Shown: one piece after another, positions 39,463 to 52,387 of the stretch
Layout of the letters: each line of letters begins with the position of its first letter
Numbering within the stretch: position 1 is the stretch's first letter
From: Vespula vulgaris
Taxonomy: Eukaryota; Arthropoda; Insecta; Hymenoptera; Vespidae
NCBI RefSeq assembly: GCF_905475345.1
Contig: NC_066594.1
Coordinates: 1,285,001-1,349,000, forward strand
Length of the DNA stretch: 64,000 nt
Direction: 5' to 3'
Position numbers and translations under genes: made by a program
The notes under the pieces: model-generated
The model's database searches: none
Told to the model about the DNA's origin: nothing
What the model saw: the letters and a program-made list of their open reading frames with translations, nothing else

Positions 39463-40233
39463 AAACCTCTTAACGATCAGTATCCTTGAAATATTTCTTA
39501 CACCTCGTAATTAGCCGAACTTTAAGTTAATTACGCTATTTAACGTCCTTACGCTATTACCATTTACGAATGAATTATGAATAAAATGATAAAAAATTTA
39601 TATTAATTTCAATTTTAATTATTACATTCTGAATCAATGATAGATAATGATTAACCATTAAAATATTCAAAAACAAATAAATATTATCTATAATTATTAA
39701 AGATTGCATTTATAAGTAATAACAATCTTAAATAGAGCTTCAAAGTAACATTAAATATTCGAAAACAAATAAATATTATATATAATAATTAAAGATCACG
39801 TTCGTAATTAACAACGATGTGAAATAAAATTTCAGATTAATATAAATTAAATAAATATCTTATTATCGATATTTATGTATATCGATCGTGTAGCAAGTGT
39901 ATTCGTAGAAGAATAAGGATCGTTAAGTCCTCCTACATAAAGTATAATGTTTCCATGTCAGTTACAGGAAGTAACGCGATACAGTTGGCTTCCGAACACG
40001 TGCGAACGCTTAAGCATAATAACACTTTTAAAACGGTTACTGACCGGACGAAGATAACGCGATTAAACGTTACAAATATCGATATGTAAATGAAAAAAGA
40101 AAAAAAAAGAAACGTTTAGCAAAACAATTATAAGAAGATTGAAAGATCGACGTTTCATCGTACTTCATATTCATCAAATACATTTAAATTAAACAAAAAT
40201 ATATATATATTAATAAAATAATTTAATAATTGT

Positions 40234-40288
<55 letters not shown>

Positions 40289-40312
40289 AATACATTTCGT
40301 AGCTGCCGTTTT
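39463..40312. other. AT-rich region with a degenerate 95-bp duplication
   Basis: Two similar blocks of about 95 bp lie at roughly 39655-39748 and 39749-39845; both contain AAACAAATAAATATTA followed by AATTAAAGAT. An AT microsatellite runs from about 40238 to 40286. No gene is seen. Confidence 0.45.
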
Positions 40313-40330
40313 TTGATATCACAATACCGA

Positions 40331-40549
40331 ATGAGAATCACTGATGAACAGAAGGGCGCGTGCCAAGGGCTCGCATCTGCCGCATTTGGTTTTGCAGCCC
40401 CTCAGTTCTTACTAGAACAGTACTACCTATCAATGTGTGAGTCTCCGGTTACAAAAAAGAAACGCTTCCGCAGGAAGCGATGCCAGAATCTTTATAACGC
40501 ATTTCCTTTTTTCATTCTAAAGGATTCTTCCTCTTTGCCGTTAAGGTAA
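40331..40549 (+). CDS. Small ORF in a GC-richer island, unrecognised
   Basis: An ATG-initiated frame of 72 codons with a much higher GC content than its flanks. It has an Ala/Gly/Phe-rich centre (LASAAFGFAAPQF) and a basic patch (KKKRFRRKR). It ends at TAA in an AAG|GTAAAAG context, so it could instead be an exon continuing downstream. No homology is recognised. A similar GC-richer patch at 40980-41160 ends in CAG|GTAAGC and may be a second exon, but the phases do not join. Confidence 0.22.
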   Translation: MRITDEQKGACQGLASAAFGFAAPQFLLEQYYLSMCESPVTKKKRFRRKRCQNLYNAFPFFILKDSSSLPLR

Positions 40550-41574
40550 AAGATATCTTTTGGAAAAGTGAAACTTGAAGATCTCGATGAAAACACTTGC
40601 TAGATCATCTGTTTACTCTATTTTCACTTTTACATGTATTTCGCAATAGGATCATTCGTAAATGTATTCCAAAAATTGTTTTTTTAATTATTTTAAACGT
40701 TTATACGAACAATCTTTGTAATAATTTTTTTTTTTATACAAATATCTGACGATATGTTATATATTTAATTTATTTTACGCAAAGCTTTTAAATAAATTCA
40801 TAAATATATTAATATTTATTCGTACGCATTCATGCGTATGCCTGTGTGTAACTTAATTAAAAAACGTAAATTATAATCGAAAAAATAACGTTAAGTATTG
40901 AAAAACGATTAAATATTGTACAAAATATTGTAAAAGAAGAATTAATAAACCTAATTAAAAGCATACGTTTAATTTAGAACGAAACGGTAAATTTAGTACA
41001 CGCGATTTCGAGAGAGATTATAAGAGGGGTTGCGTTCGTGGGCACTCCAAAGGTAAAATACGTTCCTGAAACAGGGCCCAAAGAAGGGGACGAAAGGCAG
41101 GTAAGCAGCTGCGAGCATCTGCAGGGAGAGCGGCAGCCGTGGGCAGCCTCATGTTTGAATTAGTCCCGACACAACTGTCGTTCGTGCAACATGTATCGAA
41201 GAACGTTACTAAAATTTCGAAGAAATAATCAGTTATACTAATTTCAAATACGAATGATATCAATTTTTGTTAAAATTTGTGCTTGTAAAATGTACAAAGA
41301 TAGGTATTTTTGGCGATAACTGTTAGGGAAAGAAAAGGTTCATCTTATTCGCGATGTTATTCTAGTTTAATCTTTATTTTAAAATGACACTAACAGACTG
41401 ACATATTGAAAGAATATCTCGTTGTTAATATAAAAGACAAAATAAGAATAGTATCTATATAAGATAATTTTTAAAAAATCGTAAGGGGTGAAACGAGTGG
41501 AAACAGAAACCGATCAAATGACTGTATAAAGTATATAAAATTTAGAAGAAGAAGAAGAAGAAGAAAAGGAGAAA
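40550..41574. other. Upstream flank of the MOXD1-like gene
   Basis: AT-rich except for 41030-41160. The start of the next gene is preceded by a GAA repeat (41546-41566) in its 5' UTR. No TATA box was identified with confidence. Confidence 0.4.
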
Positions 41575-44491
41575 ATGGAGAAAATGTTGATACTCCGATT
41601 AATCGTGATATTTGGTGTATGCTCGTCGATTCAGTGCGATTTGTTGGATTTGTACGTCCAACACATGGACGAGACAATGAGGACGATGGCGTATAGGAAG
41701 GCTCATCATTCTAAGAATCTTTCGAGCAGGTTAAAACGTAGTCTACAGGACGAGCCACTGTTAAGAGTTCAGAGTATGTTCAAAAAACAACGTCTGGATG
41801 TCGATGAGGAATATTGGAAGCAAAGAAACAAGGAACTTGTACCGTACGGAGAAGACGGGCTAGATTTTCCAAACGATAGAGAAGAAAATATGGATCCCAG
41901 TCAGTACGAGTTAATGAGAAACTCAACGGATAGTAATATTTCTTTGAACTCCGAAGAAACAACAACGGATACGACGATGGCCGACGAAAATAATGACGCT
42001 TCTGTAGAAATAGAATCCATGATGAATGAATCGCGAACTGATGGTAACGGCACTGAAGAAAATATTGAGTTGGACGAGTCGAACGATAGTCTGGAAGAAT
42101 TGCAACCAGATTTAGATGAGTTAAAAGGAAACGTCGAAATTATCGAGGATTGGAAATTTTTAGAAAAGAAAATAGAAAACGACGAGAAACCTGATCATAT
42201 CGAAATCGTTAATGAAGAAGAACTGGAAGAACAAGAAGAACGAGAAGAACAAATAGAACGAGAAGAAGAAGAACGAGAAGAAGAAGAAATTGAAAAAGTT
42301 TTGTCGGCTTCTACGGTTTTCAGTGAGACCACCTACAAGAAAGCTCCGAAGCCATGGAGTCGCGTGCCAAAGAAATATTTTCCGGGCTTCGACAAGGTCC
42401 CAAAGGAATCACACGTCGGCAAGGGTTATTACACGCCGTCCAACGAAGATGCCGACGTGATCAGATCAAAGAGAAGCACAAAGGAGAGAAAATTTCCGAG
42501 GTACGAGAGACTCGACGAGGATGGTAACGTCATCCTCGAATGGGATCCTACCGACGAAGAGACGATCACGTTCAGGATAACGGCGAGAACCCTGGGCTAC
42601 GTTGGAATTGGATTCAACGAGAAGAGTCACATGAAGGGAGCGGACATTCTTCTCGCTTGGGTAGACGATCACACTAGGGCTGTCAATCTTCTGGTAAGTT
42701 TTTTTCCTTTTCTTTTTCCTGTTTCTTTCTTCTTCTTCATCTTTTTTCCCCTCTTGTCTCTTTTTGATTTACGATAGAGACTCCGTTCACCGAAGTAAAG
42801 CCAGGTATTCGATATTTTTCGATCGATCTGTTCGGACATTTCTAATCTTTATTAAATAGAAATCTGATTCTTAAGGAATTTAAGTATCCTTTTTTGTTGG
42901 ATTTCGTGTTTAATCATTATACCGTTCCTTCGTTATTTACTTGTAACATAAACCGATAGATATAGTAATAAGACGAATACATTCTACGTAATTGAGATTA
43001 AGTTCTGAGAGATGGAAGGCAGTTAACGAGGCACGTCGTAAACTCGGAATCGCTGTGGAGAGTGAAAATATCAGCAGAGTAGAACGGACAATCTTGACGC
43101 ACATTTTATATAATGGTGAATGTAACATTATGCTCGTTGAAATAGGTATGTACGATATACAGGGTGTACCAGAATAAATGGGAAATATTTTAGGGATGAC
43201 CACGTCTAAACAATAAAAAAGAAAAAAGATTCTATTAAATTTTGTTTACGAGTTATAATAATAATTCTTTCCTTGGTTGAACGTACAAAACGCTCATTGA
43301 CTCTACTGTCGAAACTTTTCAAAAGAAAGAATCGAACAAAGGTTCTAGCGAATCCGAGCAACATCTGGACATATGGAGAAAGTAAGACAGTCATTGATAA
43401 GACGTCTGCAGGCTTGTATTCAGATGCGAGTAGGTCAATTTCGAACGTCTCTTGTATGAAAGTAACCAGATATAGAGTTTGTTGAAAATCAAATCCGTTG
43501 TAATTCGAAAACGAAATCAAATAGGACGTATATCTGTATGAATCTTTTTTTTTATATTATTAAAACTATTTAAAATATTTTTCATTTATTCTAGGACACC
43601 CTATGTGCGTGTATATATACACACACACACATATATACACACGCGTGTGTGCTTATAAAAAAAATACGATAATTATCGTATTTCTCATAGGCCTGAGAAT
43701 CAAAAACCACTTTGCCTAGTTCACGTTCGTTTCTAGATAAACGGGGATGCATTTTTCATAGCTCCATGGATCTAACGAAGACAAATAATCTAAGGTCGGT
43801 AGAGATTAACTAGGCGTATAAACGAAACTTTCTAATGTTAGAACATCGGCCAAAGCCGTGGATCTATCAATTCGCGTAGGTCGAACCTGTTTCCTTCTTG
43901 CTTCTACTAGATATAGAATTTTCTTTATCGCTTCTGCAACGTGCAAGTGTAGGTGTAGTCTACGTATTTTATTCTTTTACGATAAATCAACATATATGTA
44001 TATAAGTTATCTAAGATTGCTTCTTCCGAAATCAAGGAGAAGTTAAAAGTTAAAGTTCCTTGAAATATCACTTTAAATTTGTGATATATCGTATCGTGAT
44101 ATAGAAAATGAGAATCGATAAAGGTACTGACGTCTTTATCGAAAACTTTTCTTACATTTACCATACACGTACATGTATATACTCCCTCTCTCTCTCTCTC
44201 TCTCTCTTTCTCACATATACAAATATACACATACACAAATGCATACGTATACATCTAAATCATATATCATGAGAATACATCTCTAAGTAATTTGAAATTC
44301 TTAACGTAATGCCACGCATTTCAAAGAGAAAAGGAATAAAAAGGATTAGCGAGCGTTGCTTCGCGAGTCCACCACCATCGGCTGAAGACAGTTTGAAACC
44401 TGTCGGCGTGGATCTGTCTAACCGAGGGAAGAGTCGACGAACGAGCTGGCGAACGAGAGAACGAAAGAAAGGATGAGAAAGAGAGAAAGAG

Positions 44492-44530
<39 letters not shown>

Positions 44531-46166
44531 GAGTCAGGACGAAAGATAGGAGGGAGTACAAAGAGGGTAGCAGTGAAGATTAAGAGAAGGAAAAAAGAAA
44601 AGGAGGAGAGGGAATAGGGAGGAGTAAAGATGGGATGAGGACTAACATAAGAGGACGAACGAAAGAAACAGTGGAAAAAGGAAATAAAGAAACAGGAAGC
44701 CAGAGAATTAAAGGAAGATTAAGAGGACGGCCAAGGAAGAAAGGGAGGTCGAAGAAGGAGAGAAGCGAAGAAGATTCGAAGTCGAGAACTCCAGCGTTGT
44801 ATCTATGTATTATATGTGTGTGTGTGTGTGTGTGTACCTATGTGTTTGTTATATGTGTGTGTATGTACCTTACGTTCTACGTATACGAAGCATACGAGGA
44901 ATGGCAAAGTATAAAAAGAGAAAACAAAAGATCCATCGAAAGTTCAAGTTCCATCGCCCTTTCCAACTCATTCTACCTATTTTATTCTTGTATTTTTTTA
45001 TTCGACAACAGACGAAAATAAATATATACTTTTCCAAGGTAATTGGACCATCGATAGATCGATCTTCATCTTTGCACGATCGATTCGTATTAATGAGAGA
45101 GGGATAATTAACGCAAACGCGATGATTAAGCTATTCCTTCTGGTGATTGACTCTTTATCGTCGTCGTCGTTGTCGTCGTTGTCCTCGTCATGAGGACTTT
45201 TTTATCGATTCTTTTTATTTCTTTCTTTTAATTTTGACACACGAATATATTACAACGTGTTCTTACAGCGTGCACCATTAAAGCTCGTTCTTTGTGCTTT
45301 TATCTAACCGTTATAATGAATTATATCGGAAATATTTCGTAATATAAATATCTATATGTATATAGATACTCTATGAATATTTTAGAAAGTTTGAAAGAAT
45401 TATCGATGTCGATATAATAATTAAGTATCGAAGAAAAAGTATCGATATTTAAATAAATAAATGTGTGGACTTTAATGGAGAGGAGGTAAGATTTTTAATT
45501 GGTACTCGATTAGAAACGAAGGGCTGACAGTAAGGAAAAGAGAGAAAGAAATCCAGAAGGAAGACAGGACAGACGACAAAGTCGAAGAAGTAGAACCTGT
45601 CTCTGGGATCGACTTCTACGAATTCCTAATCTTAATTAAATTTATGACTATTACAGTTGAACTATCGTGAGACTATTGCTACGTTAGTAAATATTATTAT
45701 CATGATAACTTCCTTTCTCACGATATTAATCATTATTGCTAATCGAGATTTTACTTTGTACAATACTGACACGGATACAAAAAAAAAACTTTTACTACGA
45801 AAAAGTGTTCGACAGAATATGTATTAAACGGATAGACGATTTTTATTAACGAATAGACGCCATCTTCGATTCTTGCGGAATTCTCATCCTCGATTTACCT
45901 GGTCCTTGTCCCGTACCGACGAGGGAATAAAAAAAGAAAAAGAAAAAAAAAAAGAAAAAATAGAAAGGAAAGGTACAGAATGCGCAACAGGCGAAGTATC
46001 CAGAGGGAAAGGGGGAGGTTAAGGTGGTGGTAGGGTTCAGAAGGGGGACATACACCGGCCTGAAAGGCTGGGATAAAATTAACGAACGTCGTTCCAACGA
46101 GCGAGATAACGTCGTGATAAATTTACGTCCCGACCGTGGAACGGGGGAAGAGAGAAAGAGAGAAAA

Positions 46167-46229
<63 letters not shown>

Positions 46230-47087
46230 CTTTCTCACACCATTATCATTCCACCTCTCTTTTTTCGCATTTCTTCTCTATACGATCGATTCACGTATTC
46301 TACGTTTCGTTCTTCTGACGAATTATAAATTTTCTTGCAAAAAGAATTAAATAAGACTTGAGATTCTCGAAAAAATCGTTAAATTAGTATAAAGTATTTG
46401 CTTAAAAAGTCTTGGTAATTTGAAGATCTTAATTTTTACCACAAGATCACAGTATAAAGAATCCTGTAATTTATAAAAGCATACGTACTGATGTTGTAAT
46501 TTATAAAAGCATACGTGTATCGAGTATTAGATAATTTATAAAAAAAAAAAGATGATACAGTGTTGTTTATTTAGTGTTGTTGTATAAAAAAGAATGTAGA
46601 AAACTCCGAGATTACTTTATTGGACGACCCAACGCGTAGCAATTCATTTACTATCAAATCTCTAATATATGCAGATGAGTACTATTATTTCACGGTCAGT
46701 TGAATCGACTTCGAGGGATATCGAATTAATAGAAAGAGAAAATGAATGAATGAGATAAGGTTGTTAACCGGTGAAGGAGTACGGTGTCTTCGTCGTCTTC
46801 TTCGTTGCTTGACAAATACCGTTCTACTCGCCTACCTGTTCCGGTCGCTAAGGAAGGTATAGCTACACGTATTATACCAAGATAACACGTACATATGTAG
46901 GTATAGATATAATACAACATGGCGAATGCACGTACATGCATTCACACAACACAGAGGCTCGAAACTCAAATGCAAAAAAAAAAAAAACACGCGCCGGCAG
47001 GCACGAAAGAGTTGTGCTCGCGCGTTCAATCCTCGCGTACGAGGTTGCTGCCATGAGACGAGTGCCTTGAGCTTGTGCGAAATGAAA

Positions 47088-47126
<39 letters not shown>

Positions 47127-47611
47127 TAGAGACAGAGAGAGAAATAGAAAGAGAGAGAAAGAGAGGGGTAGAGAAGGACCGTCGGGCATACCAAGCCTCG
47201 AGTTGGGTCCGAAGGGATCCAGTCAAGGCCTCCAGACATCGACGGGGGGCCCGACTATGCGAATCTTCGGGCCTTGCCATACGCCAGAAAGAGGAAAGCT
47301 GATCCTCTAGCCCGTGAACCGTATAACCCGCTGGTAACGCCTATCACGAAGGTTACTTTATATCACTAGTTTACGTGAAACATATTTTTTACCACTACCC
47401 GTTTTTTTTTGTTTTTTATTCGAAATCTTTTTTTATCTGTGACAAATTGAAAAGAAGGAGAGAATAGATGAAATGCTGTTTCTACAAAAAAATTGAGAGG
47501 AAAGTGAGAGAATTAATCGTAAAACGTATGGAGATATAATATTAGTGATTATAACTTATATCATTTTATATCATTCTTAAATTATTATTATTATTATTGT
47601 TGTTGTTGTTG

Positions 47612-47695
<84 letters not shown>

Positions 47696-50681
47696 GGAAC
47701 TCGAGCAAATATCAAATCCCGTTAATGCTATCGTCTCTGAGCAAAATCCCTCCATTCACGACTCTCATACCCCATTTCGTTAAGATCCATTCTAATGTTT
47801 TCTTCTCATCTATGTCTCATTGAATTTAACCATTAGTATTTAATAAAATCTGATCGTTGTATCACGAATTATTAAATGTTATATTATTATTTCGATAATA
47901 AGATATACTATTAAAATAGAATGATTATTATTGATAGATTTATCGAGCACAGTTTTATTTTCACGCTAGTATATGATTAGTAAGATGATCGTAAAGATAG
48001 TTAAGTTTCGTTTATTTGATATTAATACACATAAACAGTATTTATCAATTAATATAAAAGAAAAATGAGAACTTTGATATTATACATGATAGAGACATTA
48101 AAACGAAAAGAGAGGGAATATTTATCGAATCACGGGGAACTATAGTGAGAATCGGGGTGAGAGCACATGAACGAGAAAAGAGAGGAGGGAGGAAGGAGGA
48201 GGGAGGTTGGATAGGGGGTTTTATCAAGCACAGAAGGTTGAAGGAGGGAAACAACAAGCAGCCGCCGTAGCTAGCGCATACACGCTCCTTAGAGACGATT
48301 ACGATCGTAATTTATTGCAAGCGGGGAAAGGACGTTCCGCAAAGTGAATTTGAAATACGACTAATCCAAAAGGACGAACGACTGGAACGGACAACTGGAC
48401 AGACGGATGGATAAACGCATCGTCGAATACGTAGAATTTCACAGAAACTCCCATTTGTTCTCCTCCATCGTTGATTCCATTCCTCGTCTTTTATCTTTTT
48501 ATCCTTCTTTTTTCATTTATTTAATTTTATTATACATTCTCTCATTATCTCTTTACCGTTTCAATCTCATTCAAAAATTCTCATTTCTATTGAATTCCAA
48601 TTTGAAAATAATAACGTGGATTAATGAGAGAACTTAAACGCAATTATTCTCGACAAGATTTATTTGACATGAGAATCATGTATAATTGATGCCGAGAAGG
48701 TGGGTGAGCGGTGTTCACTTTATTTTATAAATTCATCAATATGTAAGAGATTTACAATACGTAAGAGACTTTTTTTAAATCATATTAATTAGATAGTAAT
48801 ACGAAATTACTAATAAAAAATCGTTCGAAACAGAGTAATGTTTTTTTTATATAAACGATATAACGATAACATTTCTAATATATCTTTCTTTTGAAGAATA
48901 ATATCGTGAATAATATCAAGACAAACAATCTCTGACCGTTAGAATAATTTCCATGATAATTGCGATCCGATAGAAAGATCATTATCATATGCAATAGTTC
49001 AATGTTCCTGTGGAAAATAATCGTCTGAGATTTCCCGGATATACATTTGCTTTCTTTAACGTTGATCGGTCTCTTCGCGATCTTATTAACGATGGATAAA
49101 GATAACACGAACTAGGATTGGTCTATATAATCGATCGATTCGAGTTCCCCGTATTATCGATGTATAAACCTTGAGAAATTAAATGCGCTTTTATAAGTTT
49201 ATAGCTCGAGGGAAGACACATCGAGACCGCTATAATCCAGGTTATATGATTTACGATTTCCACACGAAGAAACCGGTCCGCCCGGGCCAAATAAAATATC
49301 CTCATCGGTACGCCATTTGTCCGGAAGAACCTTGCACACATTTACGAGGATCGTATTCACAAGATCGTTTCTTATCAACAAATTCCCATTCCATTCTTTG
49401 AAGCTTCTCTCTCTCTCTTTCTCTTTCTCAAATCTTACGTTTCTTTTCTCTCAGCAATAACCCTTGTTCGTCTCAATGTATCGAAACATAATCGATAATT
49501 TTACAAGAATGTCTTCGTACTCTTATCAAATACAATTTTTACGACACGTTACACATTGATGATCTAAGATGATTATTACATTATTGAATTTGATCTCATC
49601 TCGTCGAAAAGTATAAACGTAATTCGTAGAATATTTACTTTCACGTAAATGTGATATATTATGTTTCGTTTCACAATAAACACGACGGACAGGCTATTAA
49701 AGTAATTATAGATCGTAAGATCGTCGGTTGTGATTGTTATTAACGCTTGGAAAGAAAATGAAATCGTCGGTAGCCTTCTGGGAATCACAGAATTCAGGGT
49801 CGCCTTAATAAGAAAATAAAAGTAAAGGATAAGCGAAAGAAAAAGGTACTGTATAAGAAAAGAAGAAGGGTATAAACTGTTCGTGGTTCGCACGAACTCG
49901 AGCTATTGTATCCCATTTTAGGGGTTTTATTGATCGAGCAAAGAAAGACACGAAAAGACTTCTTCGAGGAAAGATTTGTAACTGTTCGATCTAGTGTACG
50001 AGTTTGAAACTTTATCCGTCGCAAATTCGTGAAATCTATAATAATTTTATTGAGGACAATTTCTTTCTTTTTTTTTTCTTTTTGTTTTTTAGTATTGCAA
50101 CGAATTAACGCCATTAACGCGTACGCCAAGAATACCGTATTAGCTTCATAATCTATTTCGTCGGTCTAACTTTGAAGTTGAAGATGAAAAACTTAGGCGA
50201 ATTAACGCCTAAATACCGCCAGTCGTTTTATTGCAGGGTACAAACTGGATTGGTCCCTAAGCTACCGGATCTAATCTTTTTCTTCTCTCCACTTCTTTTT
50301 CTTTCCTCTTACTCCTATTCATTTTGATTTATTTTGTATTCACAATGTTACATCAAATGCGAGTTTCCATGATTCGCACGGTCTCATTAAATCAAATACC
50401 TAATGTTTCACGTATATGTAGGTACGTTGTACGATAAAAATTATACATTCTTCATACCTGTAAATACATAGAATACCTTATGTATTCTATATAATATAGG
50501 TATAGTACCTCGTGGTAAGCTTTTCGATCGATAGGTATAAGTCGTGCAAAAAAGAGAACACTGGCCCTTGTTCAGCGAGATTCAAGGCGGTTCCCATGGG
50601 TCCAGATCCCAAAGAAAAAGAAGAAATTCCTCTCATGAGGCGCCACTGAGAGGACGATGCTTGCCAGGTGTTTTGAACGTA

Positions 50682-50719
<38 letters not shown>

Positions 50720-50864
50720 GTCGAAGCACCTTCTTCTTCTTCTTCTTCTTCTTCTTCTTCTTCTTCTTCTTCTCCTCATCCTTTCGTCCTCCTTCTTCGG
50801 CTTACTTTTTCTTGCTCGTCTATACCTCTCTCTTTCTATCGTCGACTGCACAACGAAGGTACCG

Positions 50865-50913
<49 letters not shown>

Positions 50914-52351
50914 ACTCTCGTCGTCGTCGTCGTCGTTTATCTCCCTCTATCTCGGAATCTCTTTTTCTCCGGCAGTGCCGCTTCTTTTTACCACCTGGCA
51001 GAACAGCAGCTGGTAACAGAGGGAGGTCCTTAGAGAGAGGAATAAAAAGCCTCCCCGTTGTCCTGCGGGAACTCCAGGGGCTTACTCGGTGAACGTTGAC
51101 AAACTATAATCCGAATATGATTTATTTCGATATCGTTTTAATAACTTCGATAGTTAATGTTGTAACTACTGTACATACATACTGTTATATACTTATCGCT
51201 CGATTAAAAATTGATAGAGATAACGATAGCAAAGAAATATTTATATTAATGTTAAAATTCGTTATTCTTTCGATTCTTTATTATCGAAAATATAATCGTA
51301 TTGAGATATTTTGATCTTCTTTCTTTTTTCTTTTTTCTTTCTTTTCCCTTTTTTTTCTTTTTTATTAAAATTTCTTTAATCGATATTAATAATTACGGCG
51401 ATATTATTGTAAATACTGATTATATATAAACGAAGAATATAAAATTTGATCGACACGATAAACTAAAGAGAATTTCTCACGTGCCGTTGTAGGCCTCGCA
51501 GTTTGCATACTTTTAACCTAATTGCTCGGTTATAAAACTAAAATATCTCCTGGACTTGTTTTACGAATGTAGTGTCTACATACGTATTAAACTAATAATA
51601 ATAATTTTATAGAAACGATTATGTCACGTTTCATTTTCTCGGTAACTTTGCGATTATTATCGTTAAAAACACGTCACGCTTTAACGAGTAAAAAAGAAAT
51701 TCTCTTTCATCTGTCCGTATTACAAAGCATAACTACTGCATACGTTAAAGTAAAAGCTGTCAGAATTATGTAAAGTTTAAAGAGAATAATTTATCTTTAA
51801 GAATGTGAAAACGTGATGGACATTAAAATTTGTCGTAATTGAAATGAATGATTCGTAGAAATTAAGAAATTTATTCGATGATACGAAGATATCGATTAAC
51901 GTGTATGATCTTATCGCCGGAAGTATTCCAGACTTAATCATCAAACGCTTTTTTTCTTTCTTTCTCTTACTCTCCGCATTTTACTAATTACCCTCAAAGA
52001 CGATGAGAATATCCGCGTTCTATGAGAATATCCTTGCATAACGCGTGAGAACGAACTTGAACTACGCGAAGTAATGAGATCGATCGCGATGAAAGATTCT
52101 TTTTGATTTATCGTGAGAGTTTTACGTTTTTATTTATATTCCTTTCATTACTACCATCGTACATTAAATAATGAATAAATAGATATTATATAAACAAATT
52201 GATATATTTACAATTATATTTATAAATAGATACATTTATCATTCTAATATAATAATTAATTAAATATGATAAATCATTCAAAAATGACTCTTGTTTTTTT
52301 CTTTATCTTTATACTTAAAAATCGATCGTTTCTCTCATTCGTAAAAAAGAA

Positions 52352-52387
<36 letters not shown>

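Noticed and set aside
41018..41263. Minus-strand peptide beginning MRLPTAAALPADARS, considered as a neuropeptide precursor
   Set aside because: No dibasic cleavage sites, amidation signal or clear signal peptide, and the plus strand shows an equally good exon-like reading.
44635..45021. 128-codon basic ORF in the MOXD1-like intron
   Set aside because: The first half is a purine-run artefact and the second half crosses a GT microsatellite (CVCVCV).
46832..47302. Ser/Leu-rich and Arg/Glu-rich ORFs
   Set aside because: GA microsatellite on one strand and its complement on the other; the GC-richer flank has no splice-supported frame.
50544..51092. 182-codon Ser/Leu-rich ORF
   Set aside because: It is assembled from CT, TTC and TCG microsatellites.
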